Below, one piece after another: positions 29,301-36,575 of a DNA stretch of 64,000 nt. A program made the translations under genes and the position numbers. Below the pieces are notes generated by a model. That model was not told the DNA's origin, ran no database searches, and saw only the letters and a list, made by a program, of their open reading frames with translations. Position 1 is the stretch's first letter. Each line of letters starts with the position of its first letter. The stretch is from Psychroserpens damuponensis (lineage in GTDB: Bacteria; Bacteroidota; Bacteroidia; Flavobacteriales; Flavobacteriaceae): NCBI RefSeq assembly GCF_000826655.1, contig NZ_JXJO01000024.1:124001-188000 (forward strand), read 5' to 3'.

Positions 29301-30763
29301 GACAAATCGGCTAATCCATCAAATTTAAACTTAAAATTTTCGTCCTTAGACACTAAAAGTCCATTAAAAATTTGATTTCCTAGTTTACCAGAGATTTCGA
29401 CATCTTGATACTTATAATTGTTATAATCGACATGATATATTTGGCCATTTACTTGTGTACTCAGGTTATCTAAAGTAAAGCCTTTACCGTCAACATCTAG
29501 ATTAAACGATGTGGTTTTCACTTTAGGATCATTAAGCAATTCTCCTAAGTTAAATTCATCAAAAACGACGTTACCTATATAACTGGCATTGTCAATATCA
29601 TCAACATGTGTCATTTTCATATCTGACACAATTAAACCTAAATTAGTATTAATATTTAAGTTGGCATCAATAGTAGTATCTGTAATATATGACGTTCCTG
29701 TAATTCTAAAATCTCCAAGTTTTGAAAACACAGATGGAATAGATTCACCAAGAATATTGGGCAATAAAGCTCTTAAATCGTAATAATTTGAAGAAAGATT
29801 ATCAAACCTTGCATTCATAGAAAAATCACCTTCTTTTGTACTTAATAAGTTTTTAAATGTGATATCGCCATAAATTTTACTTCGACCACTAGCATTTAAT
29901 TCTAAGTTTTCCGCATGTAAATCATTAAGCGTTCCTGATAAGTTAACATTTAATTTTGCTGTTTGATTTTCTCCAAATTCATTATAAAATGTATTTAAAT
30001 CATTGAGATATACTTCAGAATTTTTAAAATTCGCTGTGACTTGAACTTTATTTTCAAAATCACCAAAATCTTCACGGTTGTAGTCAAAACGCAAATTTCC
30101 GAGGAGATTAGATTTTTCGGTTGTAATACTTAAATTATCAAAAACCATGTACTTTGGTGTGTACTCAAAATTGGTAACTAGATTCTTTACAAAAGCACCA
30201 CGGCTATCCTTAAAATTAAGAGTATTTATACGAGCATCAACATCACTACCTGCAATAACAAAATTTGTCGCATTAATATTTAAATCATAAAACTCAAGTA
30301 CTTTTTGTGTCTCTTTATTTTCATCAATAAGCCTAAAAGTCCCATCATATATAGAAACATCACTAGACGATAATAAAAATGTACTCTTTTCTGGTCGTGG
30401 GTTATCTTCGTCAAATTTAGCGACGAAAATATCAAGATTAGTATCTTTTTCTCCTTTATACGTTTTAACATTGAATGTTAAATTCATTATATCAATATCA
30501 CCAAAATTTAAGGTACCATTAATAATATTTCTATAGTTAACGATAGAGGTATTTAACTCATCTATAGCAATTAATGTGTCTTTTTTATAATCTTCTACAT
30601 AAACTTCTTTAAGTTCAACGTCACCATTAAATTGGAGTCCTACTTTACCTATATTAATATTGGTACCATAGTCATCATTGATACGTTTTGTTAAGCGTTG
30701 ACCTAAATTTGTTTGTACCGCTGGAATGGAAAGTATGAGCACCAAAATGATGAATAATAGCAA
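26357..30763 (-). CDS. tamB: TamB/DUF490 family translocation and assembly protein
   Basis: This very long protein (about 1470 residues) starts with a transmembrane anchor (LLFIILVLILSIPAVQ) and continues as beta-strand repeats. The C-terminal TamB domain has IPLSDLESYGDNSYIHFLSP, FQIVEGTYNFAYGGL and the end region ADVQIDVLLNDDGTLK. The family bridges inner and outer membranes, probably for lipid or protein delivery to the outer membrane. The given start is a TTG inside the hydrophobic helix. The same frame stays open 57 bp further upstream to just after a TAA at 30821-30823. That extension encodes a basic, anchor-like stretch (LSKRIKKFLKIVSKILAII) without ATG, GTG or TTG, so the true start is unresolved. 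It is divergent from tsaD, as in related genomes. Confidence 0.88.
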   Translation of the reverse strand: MLLFIILVLILSIPAVQTNLGQRLTKRINDDYGTNINIGKVGLQFNGDVELKEVYVEDYKKDTLIAIDELNTSIVNYRNIINGTLNFGDIDIMNLTFNVKTYKGEKDTNLDIFVAKFDEDNPRPEKSTFLLSSSDVSIYDGTFRLIDENKETQKVLEFYDLNINATNFVIAGSDVDARINTLNFKDSRGAFVKNLVTNFEYTPKYMVFDNLSITTEKSNLLGNLRFDYNREDFGDFENKVQVTANFKNSEVYLNDLNTFYNEFGENQTAKLNVNLSGTLNDLHAENLELNASGRSKIYGDITFKNLLSTKEGDFSMNARFDNLSSNYYDLRALLPNILGESIPSVFSKLGDFRITGTSYITDTTIDANLNINTNLGLIVSDMKMTHVDDIDNASYIGNVVFDEFNLGELLNDPKVKTTSFNLDVDGKGFTLDNLSTQVNGQIYHVDYNNYKYQDVEISGKLGNQIFNGLLVSKDENFKFKFDGLADLSKEIKAFDFNANVEYANLRALNFISKDSISVFRGKVTTSMKGSTFDDAFGTLNFENTTYINENDEYFFKDFKIESQFQNNKRILTINSPDIIEGTMSGDFKFADIGKLVENSVGSIYTNFIPNSIETDQYLEFDFKIYNKIVEVFYHDLELGPNTTIKGRIETDEKQFNLSFNSPQIKLIDYFANDISVLIDNSNPLFNTYIEIDTLSTKYYDVSKFSLINVTQRDTLFIKSEFKGGKQNSDDFNLNMFYTIDENSKSVVGFRKSEAVFKNNKWVINEDKNKRNKITFTRDFKNFDISEMVMNHFDERIELSGQIIGDDFKDIKLDLTDVDLKKITPRIDSLSLDGRVNGKIDILQQEGVYLPNSNVVISGFKANDYELGELTARINGNNSLTNYSVDVSLKNDNLKSLAARGLIDVDANVIDLDVTFEEFLLDPLDPLGEGVITNIRGLVTGDAKVTGKLSDPQFSGDLLLDNAGLTIPYLNVDYSFDFDSHVKLESQRFMFQEVEITDSEYFSKAILNGYIAHQNFSDWKLGLEIDTDRLLVLNTDSTGEEEELYYGTAFVNGKAEISGPTDNLKIEFNGSTAQGTVFKIPLSDLESYGDNSYIHFLSPEEKEARLRGEVINNTEVKGLELEFNLFVNPYADIEIVIDKNSGSTIQGKGNGNLLFDINTNGKFQMFGDFQIVEGTYNFAYGGLIQKKLTVKPNGYIRWEGDPLKAQVGLTAVYATRANPSVLLDAPINRSIDVEVEINLSGQLEQPDPDFTFNFPTVETTIKSELDYRLETKESRENQALFLLSTGSFASEVSLGQQAYGTISDRVNSLFNSFLSNDDSKLQVNFNYEAGAVTTDYQTDDRLGLTLSTKISDRVLINGKVGVPIGGVNQTVIAGDVQIDVLLNDDGTLKATFFNRENSIRNFGEEIGYTQGAGLTYNVEFDTFKELLQIIFSGKNKKEEKPKEDENKENEEKLTPDFINFKSKKDAKSN

Positions 30764-30802
30764 AATTATGGCTAAAATCTTCGATACTATTTTGAGGAAT
30801 TT

Positions 30803-30831
30803 TTTGATACGCTTTGAAAGTTATAACTTTG
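30803..30831 (+). promoter_or_regulatory. Candidate promoter of tsaD
   Basis: TTTG (30803-30806) and TAACTTTG (30824-30831) are separated by 17 bp. They match the Bacteroidetes -33 / -7 pattern TTTG / TAnnTTTG. The ATG of tsaD lies 38 bp further on. The boxes overlap the unannotated N-terminal extension of the divergent tamB frame. Confidence 0.5.
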
Positions 30832-30869
30832 AGCTCAAAATTAACAATTATTGTGCCTAATTTGTATTA

Positions 30870-31892
30870 ATGACCTCACAAAATATATATATTCTTGCTA
30901 TCGAGTCATCTTGTGATGATACTGCCGCTGCCGTAATGCTTAACGGTAAAATTTTAAGCAACATTGTGGCTAGCCAAAAAATCCATGAAGCTTATGGTGG
31001 CGTTGTTCCGGAGTTAGCCTCAAGAGCACATCAACAAAACATAGTTCCTGTTGTAGATCAAGCACTTAAAAAAGCTGGTATTGATAAATCTCAATTAAGT
31101 GCTATTGCCTTTACTCGTGGACCTGGATTGATGGGTTCATTGCTTGTAGGTACGTCTTTTGCAAAGTCTTTGGCCTTTGGATTAGATATTCCTTTAATTG
31201 ATGTTAACCACATGCAAGCTCATATTCTTGCTCATTTTATTGAAGAAACTGATTTTAAAAAACCACCTTTCCCGTTTTTAGCGATGACCATTTCGGGTGG
31301 ACATACACAAATTGTAAGAGTAGATTCATATTTTAAAATGGTAGTGATTGGAGAAACCATTGATGATGCTGTTGGTGAAGCCTTTGATAAAAGCGGGAAA
31401 CTACTAGGCTTAGGCTATCCTGCTGGTCCAGAAATTGATAGACGTGCAAAACTAGGAAACCCTAAAGCTTTTGCTTTCACCAAACCTAAAGTTGGTGGTT
31501 TAAACTTTAGTTTCTCTGGTTTTAAAACTGCAGTACTTTATTTTGTACAGAAACAAGTTAAATTAAACCCTAACTTTATTGAAGAGAATTTAAACGATAT
31601 TTGCGCATCTATTCAATATACTATTATTGGTATTTTAATTGACAAACTCAAACTTGCGACCAAACAAACAGATATTAAACATATTGCAATTGGAGGTGGT
31701 GTTTCGGCGAATTCAGGAATTCGTCAAGCATTAAAAGATGGCGAACATAAATTTGGGTGGACAACCTATGTTCCTAAATTTGAATACACAACAGACAATG
31801 CTGCGATGATTGCCATTGTTGGATATTTAAAGTTTTTAGAAGGTGATTATGCTGCGCAAAATGTGATGGCTTCTTCAAGACTTAAAATTTAG
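30870..31892 (+). CDS. tsaD: tRNA N6-adenosine threonylcarbamoyltransferase
   Basis: This 340-residue protein opens with ILAIESSCDDTAAAVM and has the metal-binding NHMQAHILAH (HxxxH). It also carries LTISGGHTQ-like and IAIGGGVSANSGIR motifs of the TsaD/Kae1 family. It transfers the threonylcarbamoyl group to A37 of tRNAs that read ANN codons, acting with TsaB, TsaC and TsaE in the cytoplasm. The length is normal. It is an essential core gene, divergent from tamB. Confidence 0.97.
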   Translation: MTSQNIYILAIESSCDDTAAAVMLNGKILSNIVASQKIHEAYGGVVPELASRAHQQNIVPVVDQALKKAGIDKSQLSAIAFTRGPGLMGSLLVGTSFAKSLAFGLDIPLIDVNHMQAHILAHFIEETDFKKPPFPFLAMTISGGHTQIVRVDSYFKMVVIGETIDDAVGEAFDKSGKLLGLGYPAGPEIDRRAKLGNPKAFAFTKPKVGGLNFSFSGFKTAVLYFVQKQVKLNPNFIEENLNDICASIQYTIIGILIDKLKLATKQTDIKHIAIGGGVSANSGIRQALKDGEHKFGWTTYVPKFEYTTDNAAMIAIVGYLKFLEGDYAAQNVMASSRLKI

Positions 31893-32001
31893 ACACCTAT
31901 TAAGTGCTTAGTATTTACCCTAATAGATGTTTTTTGTAGTTTTACAAAACACTATCAAACACTTAATTGTGGTGATATTATGCTTATAAATAATTTAATA
32001 G

Positions 32002-32529
32002 ATGCATAATTTGAAAATTCATCATTGGTTTTGGATGTCATTGATTCCAATCTCAGGCGTATGGTTATACTTTTTCATTAATAGTGAACTACTTCTAAAT
32101 ATAAATACTCACGATACATATGTTGTTATTTCATATGCTGATGTATTTGTTTTAATAGCAACCTATTTTTTCGTCATCGGTAATATTTATTTTTTATGTC
32201 ATTTTTGGGCTATTTCTTTGGTTATATTATTAAACAGAGTTCATAAATATGCTTCCATTACAAGTTTAATATCACTGGTTATCATTAAGCTATATTATAT
32301 GAATTTTGTAAAACAAGATTTTCCTTTATTTGATAATTCTACACTCGAAACAACTTACGTAACTATTATACTTGGCGTTTTTTTAATTTCCCAATTCTTA
32401 TTTTTTATTAATATTATTCTTAGTACATTCAACGAACAACTCGCAAGCAGAATTAGAGAACAACTCAGGTTTTTTCCTGATGATTTTACCGAAAAAAAAG
32501 ATGTTTGGTGGTATCTCCTTTTTGCATAA
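32002..32529 (+). CDS. Small membrane protein with HDTY motif, fused at its end to a TfoX fragment
   Basis: This 175-residue frame has four to five hydrophobic segments (about residues 10-27, 45-68, 70-98 and 114-140). The segment INTHDTYVVISYADVF resembles the HDTYFVVAHFHYV region of haem-copper oxidase subunit I, but the protein is far too short to be an oxidase. The last about 30 residues (FNEQLASRIREQL to FTEKK) do not look like a membrane protein tail. They look like the N-terminal helix of a TfoX protein, whose remainder continues in the +1 frame. The natural C-terminus of the membrane protein was therefore probably lost in a deletion. Its function is unknown. Confidence 0.65.
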   Translation: MHNLKIHHWFWMSLIPISGVWLYFFINSELLLNINTHDTYVVISYADVFVLIATYFFVIGNIYFLCHFWAISLVILLNRVHKYASITSLISLVIIKLYYMNFVKQDFPLFDNSTLETTYVTIILGVFLISQFLFFINIILSTFNEQLASRIREQLRFFPDDFTEKKDVWWYLLFA

Positions 32530-32749
32530 AGGAAAAATGACAATTGGCGTAATGAAAGAAGATGTAATGGTAAGAATCCTCTCAAGTAAAATAGAATCCG
32601 AATTAGCAAAAGTACATGTAAGACCAATGGATTTTACCAAAAAGCCCATAAAAGAGTTTGTATATGTCTCACAAGAAGTAATAAAAACCGAAACCGAATT
32701 ATTACATTATATTGAATTAGGTTTGATGCACGCCAAAAGCAAACTATAA
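32428..32749 (+). pseudogene. Frameshifted TfoX N-terminal domain protein
   Basis: The frame from 32480 encodes the TfoX/Sxy N-terminal domain almost completely (KKMFGGISFLHKGKM, VMVRI, RPMDFTKKPIKEFVYV, YIELGLMHAKS). It lacks the first helix. That helix is found just upstream in the other frame (FNEQLASRIREQLRF, then DDFTEKK). The frames meet at a run of eight A (32492-32499). With seven A the protein would read on as TEKKMFGG, the family pattern. No ATG precedes the helix, which is fused in frame to the membrane protein at 32002. The gene is thus either broken, a sequencing error, or expressed by slippage at the A-run. Confidence 0.75.
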
Positions 32750-33340
32750 ATGGATACGCAAGCCTATAAAATAATCAACTCTATTTCCAATTTTTTAGAA
32801 GGACTCGTTTTTGGTTTTTGTATTGTAACCTTACTTGCGGTATTAGTTTATGTTTTTTATAAAAAGACAAAATTACGAACCTTTATCACCTACTCAGTTC
32901 TTGTCGCTAAAAATCTAGCTATTTTTTATGGTGTTGTTTACACCTTATCGCTAATCATTTATTACACCTCAAAAGAATTTGATGTATTCTCCCAAAGAGC
33001 TACAGGACCTTACGCTTGGGCTTATTGGCTAATGCTATTAAGACCATTAGTATGTTGTGCACTACTGCAATTATTTTGGATTAAAAAAATGAGAAAAACA
33101 TTAAAATATATAACACTTATCACTTTTTTAGTGTTAATTGTTTCGCTCTTTTCAGGCACCATAATTGAACGATTTGTAATAATTACAGCTTCAATTCATA
33201 GAGATACTTTTGCAGAAAGTACGCTATCAGAAACTAACGTATTACTACTTATTCTATTATATATTATTGAAAAAACCGTGCTTTTTAGCGCACTAGTATT
33301 TGTGAGTTGGGCCATTTATAAAAATAAAAAACTTGACTAA
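32750..33340 (+). CDS. Six-helix membrane protein, distantly NrfD/ActC-like
   Basis: This 196-residue protein has about six hydrophobic segments. The stretch ATGPYAWAYWLMLLRPLV and the later ERFVIITASIHRD resemble the GPYWWAYW and ERFVIIVTSLHRD segments of the NrfD-like ActC/ActF subunits of alternative complex III. It has only half their length, so it cannot be a complete quinol-binding subunit. It starts directly after the TfoX stop. A link with the oxidase-like membrane protein upstream is possible but unproven. Confidence 0.6.
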   Translation: MDTQAYKIINSISNFLEGLVFGFCIVTLLAVLVYVFYKKTKLRTFITYSVLVAKNLAIFYGVVYTLSLIIYYTSKEFDVFSQRATGPYAWAYWLMLLRPLVCCALLQLFWIKKMRKTLKYITLITFLVLIVSLFSGTIIERFVIITASIHRDTFAESTLSETNVLLLILLYIIEKTVLFSALVFVSWAIYKNKKLD

Positions 33341-33405
33341 TTCTCTAAAAAACAACCACCATAATTGACTGTCTTGATTAATTCTAAAAGACAATACAAA
33401 AAGGA

Positions 33406-34188
33406 CTACTCAAACTCAACCGCATTTAATATTAAACCAGATGCAGGAGCAACAAAATCCATAACTTCAGTACTGTCAGGTTTTAAAGAGTTTTCTATAT
33501 AAGCCAAGTCAACTTCACCTCGACCCAATTTAATAAGTGTTCCCATCATGAGCCTGATTTGGTTTCTACCAAAACCTTTACCTTTTACAATAAGTGTATA
33601 TGTTTTCTTCGGAAAAAAATTCGCTGTAAACAAGGTGTTATCAGTAAGTTGACAACTTTCAATCGTCCTTCTATACAAACCTTTATCTGTTGCTCTAAAA
33701 CAATAGGGTTTAAAATTGTGAGTGCCCTCAAATAATTGAGCGCCTTGCTTCATAATCTCAATATCCAAATCATCAAGAATGGTTGTCATTAGAGGTGCAC
33801 AAAACGGGTGACATTTATTTCCGAAGGTAAATAAATACACATATTCTTTAATTTTAGAATGCTGTATAATATTAAACTCGGCATCAACTTCTTCAATAGC
33901 TAAGGCTCGTAAATCTTGCGGAAGATTATGATTAAATAAGGCTAAAAACGCCGTTTCATCTTCAATTTTTTTATACACAAACAACTCAAAAGCCGTTTCA
34001 TTTGCCGAAACCATAGCATCTGTACGTCCAGAACCTAGTGTTTTAAAAGGTTTTCCGTCGAGAATAAAATTAAAAGTTCTATCAATCATTAAATGAACCG
34101 TTTTTAATTTTGGTTGTTTTTGCCAACCATGAAAACGATAGCCTAAATATTGAATCTTTATGAGATAATAATAACGTTTGTTAAACAT
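33406..34188 (-). CDS. TruA-family tRNA pseudouridine synthase (divergent)
   Basis: This 260-residue protein has the TruA opening YYLIKIQYLGYRFHGWQKQ and the catalytic motif LGSGRTDAMVSA with Asp57. The C-terminal domain contains KGKGFGRNQIRLMMGTLIKLG. The usual motif is GRTDAGVHA, and here the residues after Asp-Ala are Met-Val-Ser-Ala. It could be a paralogue of canonical TruA with another target site, so no symbol is given. Catalytic Asp and the RNA-binding core are present, so activity is likely. Two TTTCCGAAG copies fall in this gene. Confidence 0.85.
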   Translation of the reverse strand: MFNKRYYYLIKIQYLGYRFHGWQKQPKLKTVHLMIDRTFNFILDGKPFKTLGSGRTDAMVSANETAFELFVYKKIEDETAFLALFNHNLPQDLRALAIEEVDAEFNIIQHSKIKEYVYLFTFGNKCHPFCAPLMTTILDDLDIEIMKQGAQLFEGTHNFKPYCFRATDKGLYRRTIESCQLTDNTLFTANFFPKKTYTLIVKGKGFGRNQIRLMMGTLIKLGRGEVDLAYIENSLKPDSTEVMDFVAPASGLILNAVEFE

Positions 34189-34311
34189 GTAAAACTAAAA
34201 TTGATCTGAAAAATAACAAGAACGCTATTTTATGAGTGTTTACAAAATTTTTAAACGCATTGTTATTGGTAGTTCTGTTTGAAGTTATATTTTTAAACTT
34301 TAAATACATCT

Positions 34312-35109
34312 GTGAATACCAAATACCCATTTGATCCATCTTTAAAAAACCATGCTATAATTGCTTTGGGTTTAGCGTTATGGATATTTCTATTTCTGTT
34401 TTTTACAGAACCTATGGATGTTAACGAGTTTAGTGATATAGAAAAATTAATCTATCTTCCTCTCTACGGACTCATAATCGCAATTTGCTACTTGTGCTTT
34501 ATGCCGTTGCAAACCGGTCTATTTAGAAAAAGCAAGTCTAATTGGAAAATTAAGCATGAACTCCTATTTCTGTTGAGCTTCACCCTTTTATCAATGACCA
34601 TTGCAAGATTATTTTATTTATGTATCATCGTACCAAATGAGCCCAATCCTTACCCATTGTGGTATCATACCAAAAGTATATTTTTACCAGCTTTAACCGT
34701 TATTTTACCTATTCTCATTATTGGTCGTTTTGCCTTCGGAAAATATAAAAACAAAAAACTTGAGGAACAAAAAATAGAAATTCAGGGCGAAGGTAACTAT
34801 GAAAGCTTACGTTTATTACTGAATGATTTAATCTGCATCCAATCATCTGATAATTATGTAGAAGTTTTTTATCTCGACGGTAACGAGCTTAAAAAAAGTT
34901 TGATTAGAAATTCATTATCAAAAGTGTCTATCGCATTCCCACAATTATTAAAGACGCATCGTAGTTTTATAATCAATCCGTTTCATTTTAAATCTTGGAA
35001 AACCGAAAAAGGAAAGCATTTTTTAATGCTCTCCCAATCCATAGAAGCTCCAATTTCTAAAACCTATCTAGTAGACGTAAAAGCTCAGCTTCATTCTACC
35101 ACAGAATAG
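34312..35109 (+). CDS. Membrane-bound LytTR-family transcriptional regulator
   Basis: The 265-residue protein starts at a GTG. The N-terminal half has four hydrophobic segments (about residues 14-32, 48-66, 84-104 and 123-143). The C-terminal LytTR DNA-binding domain (about 165-262) shows DLICIQSSDNYVEVFYLDG, RNSLSKV and FPQLLKTHRSFIINP, all typical. It lacks a receiver domain and may sense something through its membrane part. The S41 peptidase gene 96 bp downstream has its own promoter-like boxes. Confidence 0.9.
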   Translation: MNTKYPFDPSLKNHAIIALGLALWIFLFLFFTEPMDVNEFSDIEKLIYLPLYGLIIAICYLCFMPLQTGLFRKSKSNWKIKHELLFLLSFTLLSMTIARLFYLCIIVPNEPNPYPLWYHTKSIFLPALTVILPILIIGRFAFGKYKNKKLEEQKIEIQGEGNYESLRLLLNDLICIQSSDNYVEVFYLDGNELKKSLIRNSLSKVSIAFPQLLKTHRSFIINPFHFKSWKTEKGKHFLMLSQSIEAPISKTYLVDVKAQLHSTTE

Positions 35110-35138
35110 GTGCATTTCGCCCCAAACACTCATTATTA

Positions 35139-35170
35139 TTGTATTACAAGTGATTTCTAAAATATCTTTG
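35139..35170 (+). promoter_or_regulatory. Candidate promoter of the S41 peptidase gene
   Basis: TTG at 35139-35141 and TATCTTTG at 35163-35170 (21-bp spacer) match the Bacteroidetes TTTG / TAnnTTTG consensus. The ATG at 35206 lies 35 bp downstream. Confidence 0.5.
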
Positions 35171-35205
35171 TTTCAGAAAGTTTAATCACATTAAAAACAA
35201 TTATC

Positions 35206-36441
35206 ATGACAAAATCACTCACAATTTTACTTGTATTTCTATTGACAATCACTTCTGTTTTTTCACAATCTAAAACCTGTGATTGTAAAACAGATTTAGA
35301 TTTTCTAGTTGAGAAAATGAAAAAAATGCCATCATTTAAAAAACAAATTAAAGCTGATAAAAAAGACGAATTTGAAAATACATATCGAGAATTAGCATCA
35401 CAAATGACACAATCAATACCTGTTGAAGATTGTTATAAATTATTAATACAACAAACGCTTTTAGTTAATGATGTACATTTTAGTTTAGGCTATAAAAATA
35501 AAATTCTATCTAATGAGATATTAAATGATAGTTTAAAATTAGACGCTTTTAAACAAAGTGCAGCCTTTACAAATCATCCAAAAATCGATATTAATTTGGA
35601 GGAGCTAAAACAAAAATTAAAATCAAAACCATTACATGCAATAGAGGGCATTTACAGGTATGGCGAATTTCAGAAAATAGGAGTATATTTTTCCGAAGAT
35701 AAAAAAACACTTACTGGAGTTTTACTAGAAAATACTTTAAGCCAATGGGAAATTGGAGAAGTTAGATTTGTTGCAACACACATTAGTGATCAAAAATACA
35801 ATGTGTATTATTATGATGCAGATACGAGAAAACCTGGCTTTGTAAAAAGTCTCTCTTTAGAAAATGGTCGCTTATGGTCTTATAAAAAAGTAGGTAATGA
35901 CAACAATTATGAGTTACCAATTAAAGATCAAAGTAATTGGGCATTTAAAACCTTAACCAACGAGACTCAATATATCTATCTAGGTACTTTTGGAAACAGC
36001 AACAAGAAGAAACACCAATCGTTTTACAAAGAGGTTGAGCATAAATTAACGGCTAAAAACGTTATTGTAGACCTAAGAAGTAATGGTGGTGGTAATGATA
36101 AATTCTCAGATCCTTACGTAAAACTACTAAAAAATAAAAACGTATATATTATCACTAATTGCTTTGCTGGTAGTAATGGTGAACAATTTACTTTAAAACT
36201 ACTTCAAAATAAAAATGCTAAGCATCTAGGTCAAACAACTCGTGGTATTATTGCTTACGGGAAAAATTATGGATATCACTATGATACACCTTCAGGATAT
36301 TTTAATGTGACACCAACCGATATGAATTTTCATAAATTTATTGAATATGAAAGCAAAGGTATTACACCAGAAATCAAACTAGATTTTGATAAAGATTGGA
36401 TAGAGCAAACTTTAGAAATCATAGCAAGTGATGCGCAATAA
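35206..36441 (+). CDS. S41 family peptidase, exported
   Basis: This 411-residue protein has a signal peptide (about residues 1-20, ending VFSQS). The C-terminal half is a C-terminal-processing/tricorn-like core. NVIVDLRSNGGGNDKF forms the beta-strand before the active site. FAGSNGEQF contains the probable nucleophilic Ser, and LGQTTRGIIAYG follows. The catalytic Lys of CtpA is not evident, which fits the IRBP/tricorn branch of S41. No PDZ domain is clear. It is probably periplasmic or surface-exposed. A strong terminator follows. Confidence 0.85.
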   Translation: MTKSLTILLVFLLTITSVFSQSKTCDCKTDLDFLVEKMKKMPSFKKQIKADKKDEFENTYRELASQMTQSIPVEDCYKLLIQQTLLVNDVHFSLGYKNKILSNEILNDSLKLDAFKQSAAFTNHPKIDINLEELKQKLKSKPLHAIEGIYRYGEFQKIGVYFSEDKKTLTGVLLENTLSQWEIGEVRFVATHISDQKYNVYYYDADTRKPGFVKSLSLENGRLWSYKKVGNDNNYELPIKDQSNWAFKTLTNETQYIYLGTFGNSNKKKHQSFYKEVEHKLTAKNVIVDLRSNGGGNDKFSDPYVKLLKNKNVYIITNCFAGSNGEQFTLKLLQNKNAKHLGQTTRGIIAYGKNYGYHYDTPSGYFNVTPTDMNFHKFIEYESKGITPEIKLDFDKDWIEQTLEIIASDAQ

Positions 36442-36498
36442 ATTATCAAAGTTTAAGTGTTTCTAATGCGCGATTAAACTTTCTATTTTTCATTAGAA

Positions 36499-36528
36499 AA
36501 AAAGCCATCACAACTGTGATGGCTTTTT
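36499..36528. terminator. Bidirectional intrinsic terminator
   Basis: AAAAAGCCATCAC and GTGATGGCTTTTT form a 13-bp stem with a 4-nt loop between convergent genes. Its core resembles the terminator at 1444-1474 (GCCCATCAC). Confidence 0.92.
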
Positions 36529-36575
36529 AAGTATAATTAATGTATAATTTATATCATAAAATTATGTTTTATAAT

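Noticed and set aside
36499-36528. Similarity between the terminators at 1444-1474 and 36499-36528 as a dispersed repeat family.
   Set aside because: The shared core is only about nine bases and both are ordinary bidirectional terminators between convergent genes.
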